A DNA stretch of 39,838 bases from DASQFQ01 sp038238015 (lineage in GTDB: Bacteria > Actinomycetota > Thermoleophilia > Solirubrobacterales > Solirubrobacteraceae): NCBI GenBank assembly GCA_038238015.1, contig JBBRYA010000031.1, positions 1 to 39,838 of the forward strand, written 5' to 3'. The position numbers and the translations under genes are program-made. Shown here piece after piece: positions 22,546 to 30,450 of this stretch. The notes below the pieces were generated by a model that was given only the letters and a program-made list of their open reading frames with translations, had not been told where the DNA came from and made no database searches. Within the stretch, counting starts at the first letter, position 1. Each line of letters starts with the position of its first letter.

Positions 22546-23477
22546 GCGGCGATCCCTTCGCGCCAGCTCGGGTGCTTCGGCCGCCACCCGAGCTCGCGCT
22601 TCGCCTTGGCGTTCGACGCGCCGCGCACCTCGGTCATCATGACCGTCGCGGCCTCGCCCGCGAGCAGTCGCCCTGCCCACCGAGGAACCCGCCGCGGCGC
22701 CCCCGCGCCCAGCGCGCGGGCCATGGCGGGCAGCCACTCGGCGACGGGCGCCGGCTCGTCGTCGACGATGTTGTAGATGCCGCGCCTGCCCTTCGCCACG
22801 GCGGCGGCCGTGGCCTCCGCCGCGTCCTCGATGTGCACGAACGACCACACCCCGCCGCCGTCGCCGACGACGGGGAACCTGCGCTTGCGGATCATCTCGA
22901 CCTGCTGGCCACCTTCGGGCCCGAGCGAGGTGCCCGGACCGTAGAACCCTCCGTAGCGCAGCACGATGCCCTCGGTCCAGTCGGCGCCCGTGACCGCCGT
23001 CTCGAGGTGGCGGATCGCTTCGAGCGTGCGGCGCATGGCCTCCGGCGGCGCGGGATCGAGCGGGTCCTCCTCGGTCTTGACCGGCCCGCCGACGCGTGCG
23101 AACGGCCAGCCCGCGTAGCTCTGCGCCACGAACCGGCGCACCCCGAGCGCCCGACCCGCGGCCAGCAGGTGGTCGGTCGCCTCGGTCCGCAGGCGGTTGG
23201 TCTGCGCGAAGTCGCGGTCGAAGCGGCGCGGGTTCAGTGGTCCGCTCAGGGCCGTGAGCTCGTGCACGATCACCTCCGGCTCGCCCTGGGCGACCGCGCG
23301 TGCGATCTGGTCGGGGTCGAGGGCGTCGGCCATGACGGGGGTGGCGCCCAGCGCGTTGAGCGTCTCCCACCCCGCCGCGGAGCGGGTCATGCCGATCACC
23401 TCGTGCCCAGTTCCTACGAGCCTCGGGACGAGCTGCCTGCCGAGCGCGCCCGTCGCGCCGGCGACCAGGATCTTCAT
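22542..23477 (-). CDS. NAD(P)-dependent epimerase, ECF41-linked
   Basis: The product has about 311 aa from ATG 23477 (GTG 23480 is the alternative); AGGAG lies 6-7 nt upstream of the ATG. The Rossmann motif G-A-T-G-A-L-G opens the protein, followed by a middle with SYAGWPFARVG and the late YNIVDDEPAPVAEWLPA. It belongs to the atypical SDR/epimerase group. ECF41 sigma genes typically sit beside a carboxymuconolactone decarboxylase, oxidoreductase or epimerase (the COMAE pattern), and this gene is the epimerase. It shares the promoter at 23513-23539 with the sigma gene. Confidence 0.88.
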   Translation of the reverse strand: MKILVAGATGALGRQLVPRLVGTGHEVIGMTRSAAGWETLNALGATPVMADALDPDQIARAVAQGEPEVIVHELTALSGPLNPRRFDRDFAQTNRLRTEATDHLLAAGRALGVRRFVAQSYAGWPFARVGGPVKTEEDPLDPAPPEAMRRTLEAIRHLETAVTGADWTEGIVLRYGGFYGPGTSLGPEGGQQVEMIRKRRFPVVGDGGGVWSFVHIEDAAEATAAAVAKGRRGIYNIVDDEPAPVAEWLPAMARALGAGAPRRVPRWAGRLLAGEAATVMMTEVRGASNAKAKRELGWRPKHPSWREGIAA

Positions 23478-23512
23478 CACGTCTCCTCTGTTCGCGGGTT
23501 TGCAGCACCTGA

Positions 23513-23539
23513 GACGACGTCGCGGGCCTGGCTGTGACA
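23513..23539 (-). promoter_or_regulatory. ECF41-type promoter
   Basis: On the reverse strand TGTCACA (23533-23539) is followed after exactly 16 nt by CGTC (23513-23516). The published ECF41 consensus, as I recall it, is TGTCACA-N16-CGTC. This is an exact match directly upstream of an operon containing an ECF41 sigma gene, so autoregulation is likely. A second CGTC overlaps at 23516-23519 (N13). Transcription would begin near 23505. Confidence 0.75.
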
Positions 23540-23642
23540 GGTCCCCCCCGACCGTCGGGTTCGGCGACGGCGTTCCGTGTGGGTGGGCGCGTCAGCGGCC
23601 AAGCTGTTCATGAGCGAACGATCCGAAGTCGGGAGGAGAGCT

Positions 23643-24029
23643 ATGACCGAGCGTCACACGATCACCGGGCCGGCCCGCGGGGAGACGCTGCCCGCCGATC
23701 GCGCCGGCGCGCGCATCCGCCTCAGGCTCGACAGCGCACCCACGCCGCGCTGGTCGAGCGCGCTGGCAGCCCATCTCGCCACTGACCTGACGGGCTGCGC
23801 CGCGGTCGGCCACCTGCGCCTGAACCGCATCGTGCAGGGCGCAGAGCTCGTACTCGAGGGCGTGGAGGCAGGCGCCGCCGAGCGGATGGGCTCGGCTCTG
23901 CGCGGCGCAGTAGCCGCAGCGAACGGCGCGTGCGAGGGCGGCGACGCGCCCGGTCCGCGCAACATGGAGCAGGACGAGGCCGACCGGCTGGCCATTGCGG
24001 TCGGCGCCGGCGCCCGCGCGACCGGCTGA
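23643..24029 (+). CDS. Uncharacterised protein
   Basis: The product has 128 aa from ATG 23643, which has GGAGGAGAG just upstream. Residues 20-105 look folded (RIRLRLDSAPTPRWSSALAA, VGHLRLNRIVQGAELVLEG, AAERMGSALRGAVAAANGA). The rest is acidic and A/G-rich. No known family is recognised. It lies divergently from the ECF41 operon, 103 bp from its promoter, and 51 bp ahead of the DUF6909-like gene. Confidence 0.65.
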   Translation: MTERHTITGPARGETLPADRAGARIRLRLDSAPTPRWSSALAAHLATDLTGCAAVGHLRLNRIVQGAELVLEGVEAGAAERMGSALRGAVAAANGACEGGDAPGPRNMEQDEADRLAIAVGAGARATG

Positions 24030-24065
24030 ACTCGCGGCCTCGCGGTTCGCCGGGGACCGGCGTAC

Positions 24066-24071
24066 TAGGTT
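24066..24071 (+). promoter_or_regulatory. -10 box of leaderless DUF6909-like gene
   Basis: TAGGTT ends 8 nt before ATG 24080; no ribosome site is present. Confidence 0.42.
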
Positions 24072-24079
24072 TCGTCCCC

Positions 24080-25801
24080 ATGGCCGCTCCCCGCCTGCGG
24101 GTCACCGCCCAGAACGCGAACGACCTCGGCTCCGACGAGGTCGAGCTCTACCACCGCACGTACACGACGCTGCTGCGTTCCTCGGGAGAGACGCTCGTGC
24201 GGGTGCTCGAGCCGTCGCACCGGGCGATGAACTCGAGCCTGCATCCGCTCGCGGCGTCCGACGAGCTCGACCTCGGCGCGTTCCTCTACGCCACGCGCCG
24301 CCTGCCCGATCAGGTGGCCTCCGCGAAGGTGATCGTGATGGGCCAGGACGCCGAGGTCTTCGCCCGCCGGGGGATCGGCCCGATCGAGCACTGGGAGCCG
24401 CTGGAGGCGCCGGCGCGGCGGCGGCGCTGGTTCGACGGGGGCGAGGGGACGCTCGCGGTGCTGCTCGCGTCGGCCTCCGACCTCGACGACCTGATCCCGA
24501 CGCTCGTCGCCTACCAGATCGAGTGGAACAAGCTGCGTGTACGCATGCGCTCGCTGGATTGGCCGCCGGAGGCAGAGCCCGCCGCGGAGCAGTGCGCGCA
24601 GGCGCTCGGTGGCTCGGAGGAGGACTTCTCGCGCCTGCGCGGGGCGTGGGGCGGCACCCTGCGCGAGCGCCTCGCCGACATCGCCGAGCGGCGGCTGAAC
24701 CTGCGCGTGCAGATGCTCGGCGGCAGCGCCGTCGGCTACGCGCGGATGACGCGCCGCTGGTGGCGGCCCGTGCGTGCGAGCCTCGCCGAGCAGGGGCTCG
24801 CCAACCGGCCGATCTACTTCGTCTCCTCCAACCCGCACTCGATCGTCAACCTCGTCACCGGCACGGCGCGCTCGCGCGAGGACGAGATCCTCGAGTGGGT
24901 CGAGTCCGACGGGCCCGAGGAGCTCAAGACCGAGCTGGCGCGACTGCGCGGCGGCCGCTCCGAGGGCTCGTGGGAGAACTTCCTCTACTACTCGGCGCGC
25001 GGGCTCTTCGAGGTCGGCCCGGACGCGAGCAGGATGCAGGAGCTGCGCGCCCAGGAGGAGCGCGCGGCGGGGGTGACCCATCTGTCGAGCCGCACCGCGC
25101 TGCGCGTCTCCGCGCAGATCATCGCGCTCGACCAGCTCGACCACGCGGCGCTCGACCCGAGGCTCGGCACCGTCGATTCCGCACGCCTGGCCGCCTGCCC
25201 GGCCGTGATCGTCAACATCGAGTATCCGCTCGGCGTCGCCGCCTACAACATCCTGCGCGAGATCACCGAGGACTCCGATCGCGTGCGCGGCGTCTACGTG
25301 CTCGGGAAGGCCGCGACGCTGAACGCCGACGTCGGCGACGTGATGATCTCGAGCGTCGTCCACGACGAGCACTCGGGCTCGACCTACTGGCTCGACAACG
25401 CGTTCTCGGTCGACGACATCGCGCCGTTCCTGATGTTCGGCTCGGGCCTTGACAACCAGCGCGCGGTGACGGTCAAGAGCACGTTCCTGCAGAACCGCCA
25501 GTACCTCGACTACTACTACCGCGAGGCGTTCACGGTCGTGGAGATGGAGGCCGGCCCGTTCTGCAACGCGGTCTACGAGATCGCCGACGTCGACCGCTAT
25601 CCGGTCGGGGAGGCGGTCAACTTCGCCAAGCTCCCCATCGACTTCGGGGTCATCCACTATGCCTCGGACACGCCCTACACGCAGGCGCGCACGCTCGGCG
25701 CGCGCGGGCTCTCCTACTACGGCCTGGACTCGACGTACGCCGCGTCGCTCGCGATCGTCCGGCGCGTGCTGGCGCTCGAAGATGTGCTCGTGCCCGGTTA
25801 G
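24080..25801 (+). CDS. DUF6909-like protein with nucleoside-phosphorylase-like C-terminus
   Basis: The 573-aa product has an N-terminal part (residues 1-290) that is mostly helical and unrecognised (HPLAASDELDLGAFLYATRR, YFVSSNPHSIVNLVTG). The C-terminal part resembles purine/uridine phosphorylases: GVYVLGKAATLNADVGDVMI, and T-V-V-E-M-E-A-G-P-F, where phosphorylases have V-x-M-E-x for ribose binding. I match it tentatively to DUF6909. No signal peptide or membrane helix is visible. A desaturase follows after 10 bp, but that gene has its own -10 box. The catalytic role is unknown. Confidence 0.65.
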   Translation: MAAPRLRVTAQNANDLGSDEVELYHRTYTTLLRSSGETLVRVLEPSHRAMNSSLHPLAASDELDLGAFLYATRRLPDQVASAKVIVMGQDAEVFARRGIGPIEHWEPLEAPARRRRWFDGGEGTLAVLLASASDLDDLIPTLVAYQIEWNKLRVRMRSLDWPPEAEPAAEQCAQALGGSEEDFSRLRGAWGGTLRERLADIAERRLNLRVQMLGGSAVGYARMTRRWWRPVRASLAEQGLANRPIYFVSSNPHSIVNLVTGTARSREDEILEWVESDGPEELKTELARLRGGRSEGSWENFLYYSARGLFEVGPDASRMQELRAQEERAAGVTHLSSRTALRVSAQIIALDQLDHAALDPRLGTVDSARLAACPAVIVNIEYPLGVAAYNILREITEDSDRVRGVYVLGKAATLNADVGDVMISSVVHDEHSGSTYWLDNAFSVDDIAPFLMFGSGLDNQRAVTVKSTFLQNRQYLDYYYREAFTVVEMEAGPFCNAVYEIADVDRYPVGEAVNFAKLPIDFGVIHYASDTPYTQARTLGARGLSYYGLDSTYAASLAIVRRVLALEDVLVPG

Positions 25802-25804
25802 GGT
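25799..25804 (+). promoter_or_regulatory. -10 box of leaderless desaturase gene
   Basis: TAGGGT spans the end of the preceding stop codon and ends 7 nt before ATG 25812. Confidence 0.4.
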
Positions 25805-25811
25805 GGGGCCG

Positions 25812-26753
25812 ATGACCGACCTCGCCCTCCCGGCTCGCGACGACGTCGAGCCCGTCGCGAACGAGACGCTCCACCGCACCATCACCGGCACCGTCACCGT
25901 CCTCCCCTTCCTCGCCGTCGGCGGCGGGGCGGCGCTGGCCTGGCAGAGCATCCTGCACTGGAGCGACGTGATCGTCTTCGCGATCTTCTACCTGCTGACC
26001 GCGCTGGGCATCACGGTCGGCTTCCACCGCCACCTCACCCACCGCGCGTTCAAGACCAAGCGCTGGGTGCGGGCGATGCTCGCGGCGCTCGGCTCCGCCG
26101 CGATCGAGGGGCCGGTCATCGCGTGGGTCGCCGACCACCGCAAGCACCACGCCTTCACCGACGTCGAGGGCGACCCGCACTCGCCCCACGTCGACCATGG
26201 CGTCGGCTGGCGCGGTGCGCTGCGCGGGCTCCTGCACGCCCACGTCGGCTGGCTGTTCCTGCACACCCAGCGCGGCAACAAGGAGCGCTATGCGCCCGAC
26301 CTGATCGCCGACCCGACGATGCGCTTCATCGACCGCACCTTCGTTCTGTGGGTGGCGCTCGGGCTGGCCGCGCCGTTCGTGCTCGGCGTCGCGATCGGCG
26401 GCTCGCTGGTCACCGGGCTCACCGGGATGCTCTGGGGCGGGCTCGTGCGGGTCTTCCTGCTGCACCACGTGACCTACTCGATCAACTCGCTCTGCCACTT
26501 CTTCGGGCGCAAGCGCTTCGAGACCGGCGACGAGTCGCGCAACCTGCTGTGGCTGGCGCCGCTGTCGATGGGCGAGTCCTGGCACAACAACCACCACGCG
26601 TTCCCGACCTCGGCGCACCACGGGATGCGCCCGTGGGAGGTTGATCCCTCCGCCGTGGTCATCAGGGGGCTGGAGAAGACCGGCCTCGCGTGGGACGTCG
26701 TGCGCGTGCCCCGCGAGCGCCAGGCGCGCAAGGCGGTGACGCCGAGTGGCTAG
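25812..26753 (+). CDS. Fatty-acyl-CoA desaturase
   Basis: This 313-aa integral membrane di-iron desaturase has the three histidine boxes: F-H72-R-H-L-T-H77, D-H109-R-K-H-H113 and W-H-N-N-H-H. About four membrane helices surround them. It introduces a cis double bond, most likely delta-9, into long-chain acyl chains and so adjusts membrane fluidity. The spacing and length match stearoyl-CoA-type desaturases such as mycobacterial DesA3. No electron-donor reductase is next to it. Confidence 0.93.
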   Translation: MTDLALPARDDVEPVANETLHRTITGTVTVLPFLAVGGGAALAWQSILHWSDVIVFAIFYLLTALGITVGFHRHLTHRAFKTKRWVRAMLAALGSAAIEGPVIAWVADHRKHHAFTDVEGDPHSPHVDHGVGWRGALRGLLHAHVGWLFLHTQRGNKERYAPDLIADPTMRFIDRTFVLWVALGLAAPFVLGVAIGGSLVTGLTGMLWGGLVRVFLLHHVTYSINSLCHFFGRKRFETGDESRNLLWLAPLSMGESWHNNHHAFPTSAHHGMRPWEVDPSAVVIRGLEKTGLAWDVVRVPRERQARKAVTPSG

Positions 26754-26802
26754 GCGCCAACCATCTGCGCGACTTCTCCGCGGGCTGCCCGTTGTCGGGG
26801 GC

Positions 26803-28236
26803 ATGCGTACCTTCCTGCCCCTCGCCGCGATCGCGGCCGTCGTCCTCCTGCTCCCGGCCGCTGCCCTGGCCGCCACCCCGTCCAACGACGATCGCAGCGC
26901 CGCTCGTCAGCTCTCGATCCCCTCTTCGGTCGACGGGACCACCAAGGACTCGACGCTCGAGCCCCAGGAGCCGCCGTCCTGCGCGCCGCTGAAGGGCTCG
27001 GTCTGGTACTCGCTGACCGCGTCCGGCGACGGCCGGCTGGTCGCCGCCGTCGACAACAAGGGAGACCTCGACGGGACCATCCAGGTGTTCGAGCGCACGC
27101 GCTCGCAGCTGCGCTCCGTCGACTGCGGGGCCACCGACAAGGACGGCAAGGCATCGCTCTCGTTCAAGCCCGCCAAGGGCGCGAAGACGACGAGCTACCT
27201 GATCCGCGTCGGCCAGCTCTCGAACTCCGTGCCCGGCGACTTCCGCCTCGACGTCTACGCCCCGGCGCCCGCGGCACGGCCGCCTGGGCCGCTCCTGCCC
27301 GCCAAGGGCGTCTCGCGCTCGCTCGACGCGTTCGGCAACTCCGACGACGCCTGGTCGGTGCGCCTGCGTTCCGGCGTCACCTACCGGATGAACCTCGACC
27401 CCGGCCAGGACGGCTGCGTGGCGCTCGAGCTCTACCCGCCCGGGACGCGCGGCGACTTCGACTCCGCGAGCCCGGTGCGCACGCTGCGCTGCGGCGGCTA
27501 CACGCTCTTCACGCCGGGCGCCGGCGAAGGCGGGCGCTACTCGATCCGCGCCGTCGCCGCCTCGCGGGTTCGCGGTCCCCAGCGCTATCACCTGCAGGCC
27601 GGCGTGGCGCTCTCCGACGACACCTCGCCGGGGGTGTTCCTGACCAACTACCAGCGTGCGCGCGGCACGCTCAGCGGGCGCGGGATCGACGTCGTCGACC
27701 TCTACCGCTTCGACGTCGTCAAGCGCAGCAGCCTGCGCCTCGCGCTGAAGTCCTCAAAGGCGTTCGAGCTCCTGCTGCTCAACGACCACGGGCACCGGCT
27801 CGACTCCACGAGCGCCGACGACGGCGGCGACCTGAGCCGGCCGATCAGGCCCGGCCGCTACTTCGCCGCCGTGCGCTCCTCCTCGGGCGAGTCCGGGCGC
27901 TACTCGCTCACGCGGATCTCGCGCGCGATCACGCGCACGCGCATCTCGCTGCCCGGCCGCTCGGCCCCCGGGCGCCGCGTGCCGATCGCGGTGCGCGTGT
28001 CGCCCGGTGCATCGGGGCCGGTGACCGTGACCGTCGAGCGCTTCGACCCGCTCGCCGGCTGGCAGTTCTTCAGCCGCATTCGCACTCGCGCCTCCGGCGG
28101 CACGGCGATCGCCGGGTTCACGCCCACCGGCGTCGGGCGCTGGCGGGCGCGCGCGGAGTTTGCGGGCACCCGCGGTGCGGCGCCGAGCGAGACCGGGTTC
28201 TCGACCGTGCTGGTGGCGGGGCCGCTACGGCCCTAG
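26803..28236 (+). CDS. Secreted beta-rich protein
   Basis: The 477-aa product begins with a signal peptide from ATG 26803 (FLPLAAIAAVVLLLPAAALA) and is mainly beta and G/S/R-rich afterwards. The early part (SVWYSLTASGDGRLVAAVDN) looks like the bacterial pre-peptidase C-terminal type domain, then repeated segments such as DAWSVRLRSGVTYRMNLDPG and DLYRFDVVKRSSLRLALKS. The end (PVTVTVERFDPLAGWQFFSR) resembles an Ig-like module common in Thermoleophilia secreted proteins. The enzyme function, if any, is unknown. A longer start at 26746 is possible but would disturb the signal peptide. Confidence 0.75.
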   Translation: MRTFLPLAAIAAVVLLLPAAALAATPSNDDRSAARQLSIPSSVDGTTKDSTLEPQEPPSCAPLKGSVWYSLTASGDGRLVAAVDNKGDLDGTIQVFERTRSQLRSVDCGATDKDGKASLSFKPAKGAKTTSYLIRVGQLSNSVPGDFRLDVYAPAPAARPPGPLLPAKGVSRSLDAFGNSDDAWSVRLRSGVTYRMNLDPGQDGCVALELYPPGTRGDFDSASPVRTLRCGGYTLFTPGAGEGGRYSIRAVAASRVRGPQRYHLQAGVALSDDTSPGVFLTNYQRARGTLSGRGIDVVDLYRFDVVKRSSLRLALKSSKAFELLLLNDHGHRLDSTSADDGGDLSRPIRPGRYFAAVRSSSGESGRYSLTRISRAITRTRISLPGRSAPGRRVPIAVRVSPGASGPVTVTVERFDPLAGWQFFSRIRTRASGGTAIAGFTPTGVGRWRARAEFAGTRGAAPSETGFSTVLVAGPLRP

Positions 28237-28248
28237 CCGCTCTGGCCC

Positions 28249-29721
28249 CTAGACCCCCTGGCGGAAGCGGAAGCGCCCGTCGGGGTCGTAGGTCGCCTTG
28301 GCGTCCTCGAGGCGGCCGAGGTTGGCGCCGTAGTAGGCGCGGCGCCAGCCCGTCAGCTCCGCGTCGATGTAGTTCTGGTAGGCGCCGCCCGAGACGTGGC
28401 CGTGCAGCGCGCCCCGGAGACGCCGCAGCCAGGCGCGGCCGGGAGCGCCGCCGCCGCCGTGGTAGGCGAGGTACTGGATCGAGAAGCGCTCGTCGCGGTG
28501 TACGAACGCCGTCGCGTCGGCGCGCGGGCGATTGATCGCGCCCCCGTAGGCGTCGAGGATGACCATCCCGGTCTCGAGCCCGGCCACGCCGCCGCCGCGC
28601 TCGAGCTCGCCCAGCAGCGCGGCGCGGGCACCTGAGGAGAGCGGCTCCCGCACGTAGTCCGACTTCGCCGAGAAGCGCGTGCGCGGGCTCCGACGCCCGT
28701 TGCCCCAGCGCAGCTGTAGTGCGGCGTAGGAGGCGCTGCCCGTGCTGACCGAGGCGCCCGCCGCGCGCAGCGGGCCGAGCAGCGCCCCGAGCCGCGCCTC
28801 CGGCCCGAGGTACTGCCCGACCACGGTGGCGCTGCGGTTCGCCCCGATCGTCATCACCGATGTGAGCGCCGGGTCGGTCTCGGGCGCCCAGCGCTGCCAG
28901 GCGGCGAGCACGGCGTCGGCCGCCGCCCACGGCACGGAGGCGGTGAAGTACGCGGCACGGCGCGCGGGGTGGGTCCCCAGCTCGAACGCGGTCACGATCC
29001 CAAAGTTGCCTCCGCCTCCGCCGCGGCAGGCCCACAACAGCTCGGGGTCGCGGCGGGCGTCGGCCCGGCGGATGCGCCCGTCGGCGGTGACGACGGTGAT
29101 CGCGCGGACGTTGTCGGCGGTGAGGCCGAGCGCGCGCGCGGCGAGGCCGTAGCCGCCGCCGAGGGCGATCCCGCCGAAGCCCACGCTCGGGCAGGAGCCG
29201 CCCGGCACCGTGACCCCGGCGCGGGCGAGGCGCTCGTAGACCTCGATCAGGGTGGCGCCGGGGGCGACGGTCGCCCGGCCGCCACCAGGGTGCACCGCGA
29301 TGGCGCGCAGCCGCCGCAGGTCCACCACGACGCCCGAGTCCGCGGTCGAGTAGCCCGCGTAGGAGTGCCCGCCCGAGCGCGGCACGAGCCGCACGTCGTG
29401 GCGCTCGGCCCAGCGCAGCGCGGCCTGGACGTCGCGGGTGTCGAGCGGCTGCAGGACCGCGTCGGGGGTCGCGCCGTCGAAGCGCTCGTTGTAGACCCGC
29501 GCCGCGGCGGGGTAGCCCGCGCTGCGGGGGCGCAGCAGCGGGCCTCGCGTCCTGTGCGCGAGCTCGCGCAGCGCGCGTGGGCCGGCGCCGCCTGAGCGCC
29601 GCGGAGCGGGGACGAAGGGGTCGCGCGCCGGCATCGCCAGTGCGTCGGGGCCCAGCGCGGCCAGCGCGAGGGCACCCGCGCCCGCGCGGCGCAGCAGCTC
29701 CCGGCGATCGAGCTCGGTCAT
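28249..29721 (-). CDS. Tat-exported FAD-linked oxidoreductase (berberine-bridge type)
   Basis: The 490-aa product has a twin-arginine start (D-R-R-E-L-L-R-R then a hydrophobic run to residue 24), so it is folded inside and exported. The FAD-binding PCMH domain has H119 in RSGGHSYAGYST and C177 in GGSCPSVGFGG, the pair that holds flavin by two covalent bonds in berberine-bridge enzymes. The BBE C-terminal segment (YQNYIDAELTGWRRAYYG, ATYDPDGRFRFRQ) completes the family pattern. It would oxidise sugars or secondary metabolites with oxygen; the substrate is unknown. A TAACCT -10 box ends 8 nt before ATG 29721. Confidence 0.92.
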   Translation of the reverse strand: MTELDRRELLRRAGAGALALAALGPDALAMPARDPFVPAPRRSGGAGPRALRELAHRTRGPLLRPRSAGYPAAARVYNERFDGATPDAVLQPLDTRDVQAALRWAERHDVRLVPRSGGHSYAGYSTADSGVVVDLRRLRAIAVHPGGGRATVAPGATLIEVYERLARAGVTVPGGSCPSVGFGGIALGGGYGLAARALGLTADNVRAITVVTADGRIRRADARRDPELLWACRGGGGGNFGIVTAFELGTHPARRAAYFTASVPWAAADAVLAAWQRWAPETDPALTSVMTIGANRSATVVGQYLGPEARLGALLGPLRAAGASVSTGSASYAALQLRWGNGRRSPRTRFSAKSDYVREPLSSGARAALLGELERGGGVAGLETGMVILDAYGGAINRPRADATAFVHRDERFSIQYLAYHGGGGAPGRAWLRRLRGALHGHVSGGAYQNYIDAELTGWRRAYYGANLGRLEDAKATYDPDGRFRFRQGV

Positions 29722-29729
29722 CCCGGGAC

Positions 29730-29735
29730 AGGTTA
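29730..29735 (-). promoter_or_regulatory. -10 box of flavoprotein gene
   Basis: TAACCT on the reverse strand ends 8 nt before ATG 29721. The spacing suits a leaderless transcript. Confidence 0.35.
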
Positions 29736-29754
29736 GGCGCGCGCGGCGATCGCG

Positions 29755-30392
29755 CTAGAGGTCCGTCAGGGCCTCGCGCACGGGCGTGTCGCCCTCGAGC
29801 AGCTCGAAGACCTTGCCGATCGTGTGCGGCTCCTCGAGGCATTCGAGCAGCGTCAGGGCGACGTCCTCGCGCGGGATCCGGCCGGTGCGCCCGAGCGAGC
29901 GCGCCGCGGCCACCATGCCGCTGCCCGGGCCGTCGACCAGCCCGCCCGGCCGGCACACCGTCCAGTCCAGGCTCGAGGTCATGAGCGCCTCGTCGGCGTC
30001 GTGCTTGGCCTGCTGGTAGGCGCGCATCGCCTCGGGCGCGGACTCCGGGTCCCCCGCGCCCATCGAGGAGAGGATCGCGTAGCGGCGCACCCCAGCTCCT
30101 GCGCCGCCTCGATGAGCTTGACCGCGCCGGCGTAGTCGACGGTGCGCTTGCGCTCTGGCCCGCTGCCGGGTCCCGCCCCCGCCGCGAACACGATCGCCTC
30201 GGCCGCGCCCAGGTGCGGCCGCGGGTCATCGTGCTCGAGGTCGCAGAGGACCGCGACCGCGCCAAGCTGCTCGAGCTCGGCGGCGTGGTCGGGATTGCGG
30301 ATCAGCCCGCGCGCGTGGTGCCCGCGCGCGGCCAGGAGCCGGAGGAGGTGGAGCGCGACCTGACCGTGGCCGCCGGCGACGAGGACGTCCAT
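29755..30392 (-). pseudogene. Atypical SDR NAD(P)-binding protein, frameshift
   Basis: ATG 30392 starts MDVLVAGGHGQVALHLLRLL with the G-x-x-G-x-x-A type loop. It reads normally to KLIEAAQELG near 30094, then drops into another frame. The missing half, VRRYAILSSMGAGDPESAP followed by SSLDWTVCRPGGLVDGPGSG, is present one frame over and ends at 29755. Adding one G to the four-G run (plus-strand C at 30090-30093) restores a protein of about 212 aa like YwnB-type SDRs. It is either a recent pseudogene or a homopolymer error. Confidence 0.78.
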
Positions 30393-30438
30393 GGTCTCCG
30401 TGGGTACCCCACCGGCGCCGTCGCCCACGCGTCGTGAG

Positions 30439-30444
30439 TATGTT
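30439..30444 (+). promoter_or_regulatory. -10 box of S15-type hydrolase gene
   Basis: TATGTT ends 6 nt before ATG 30451. The intergenic region to the divergent SDR is only 58 bp, so both promoters overlap here. Confidence 0.42.
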
Positions 30445-30450
30445 CACAAG

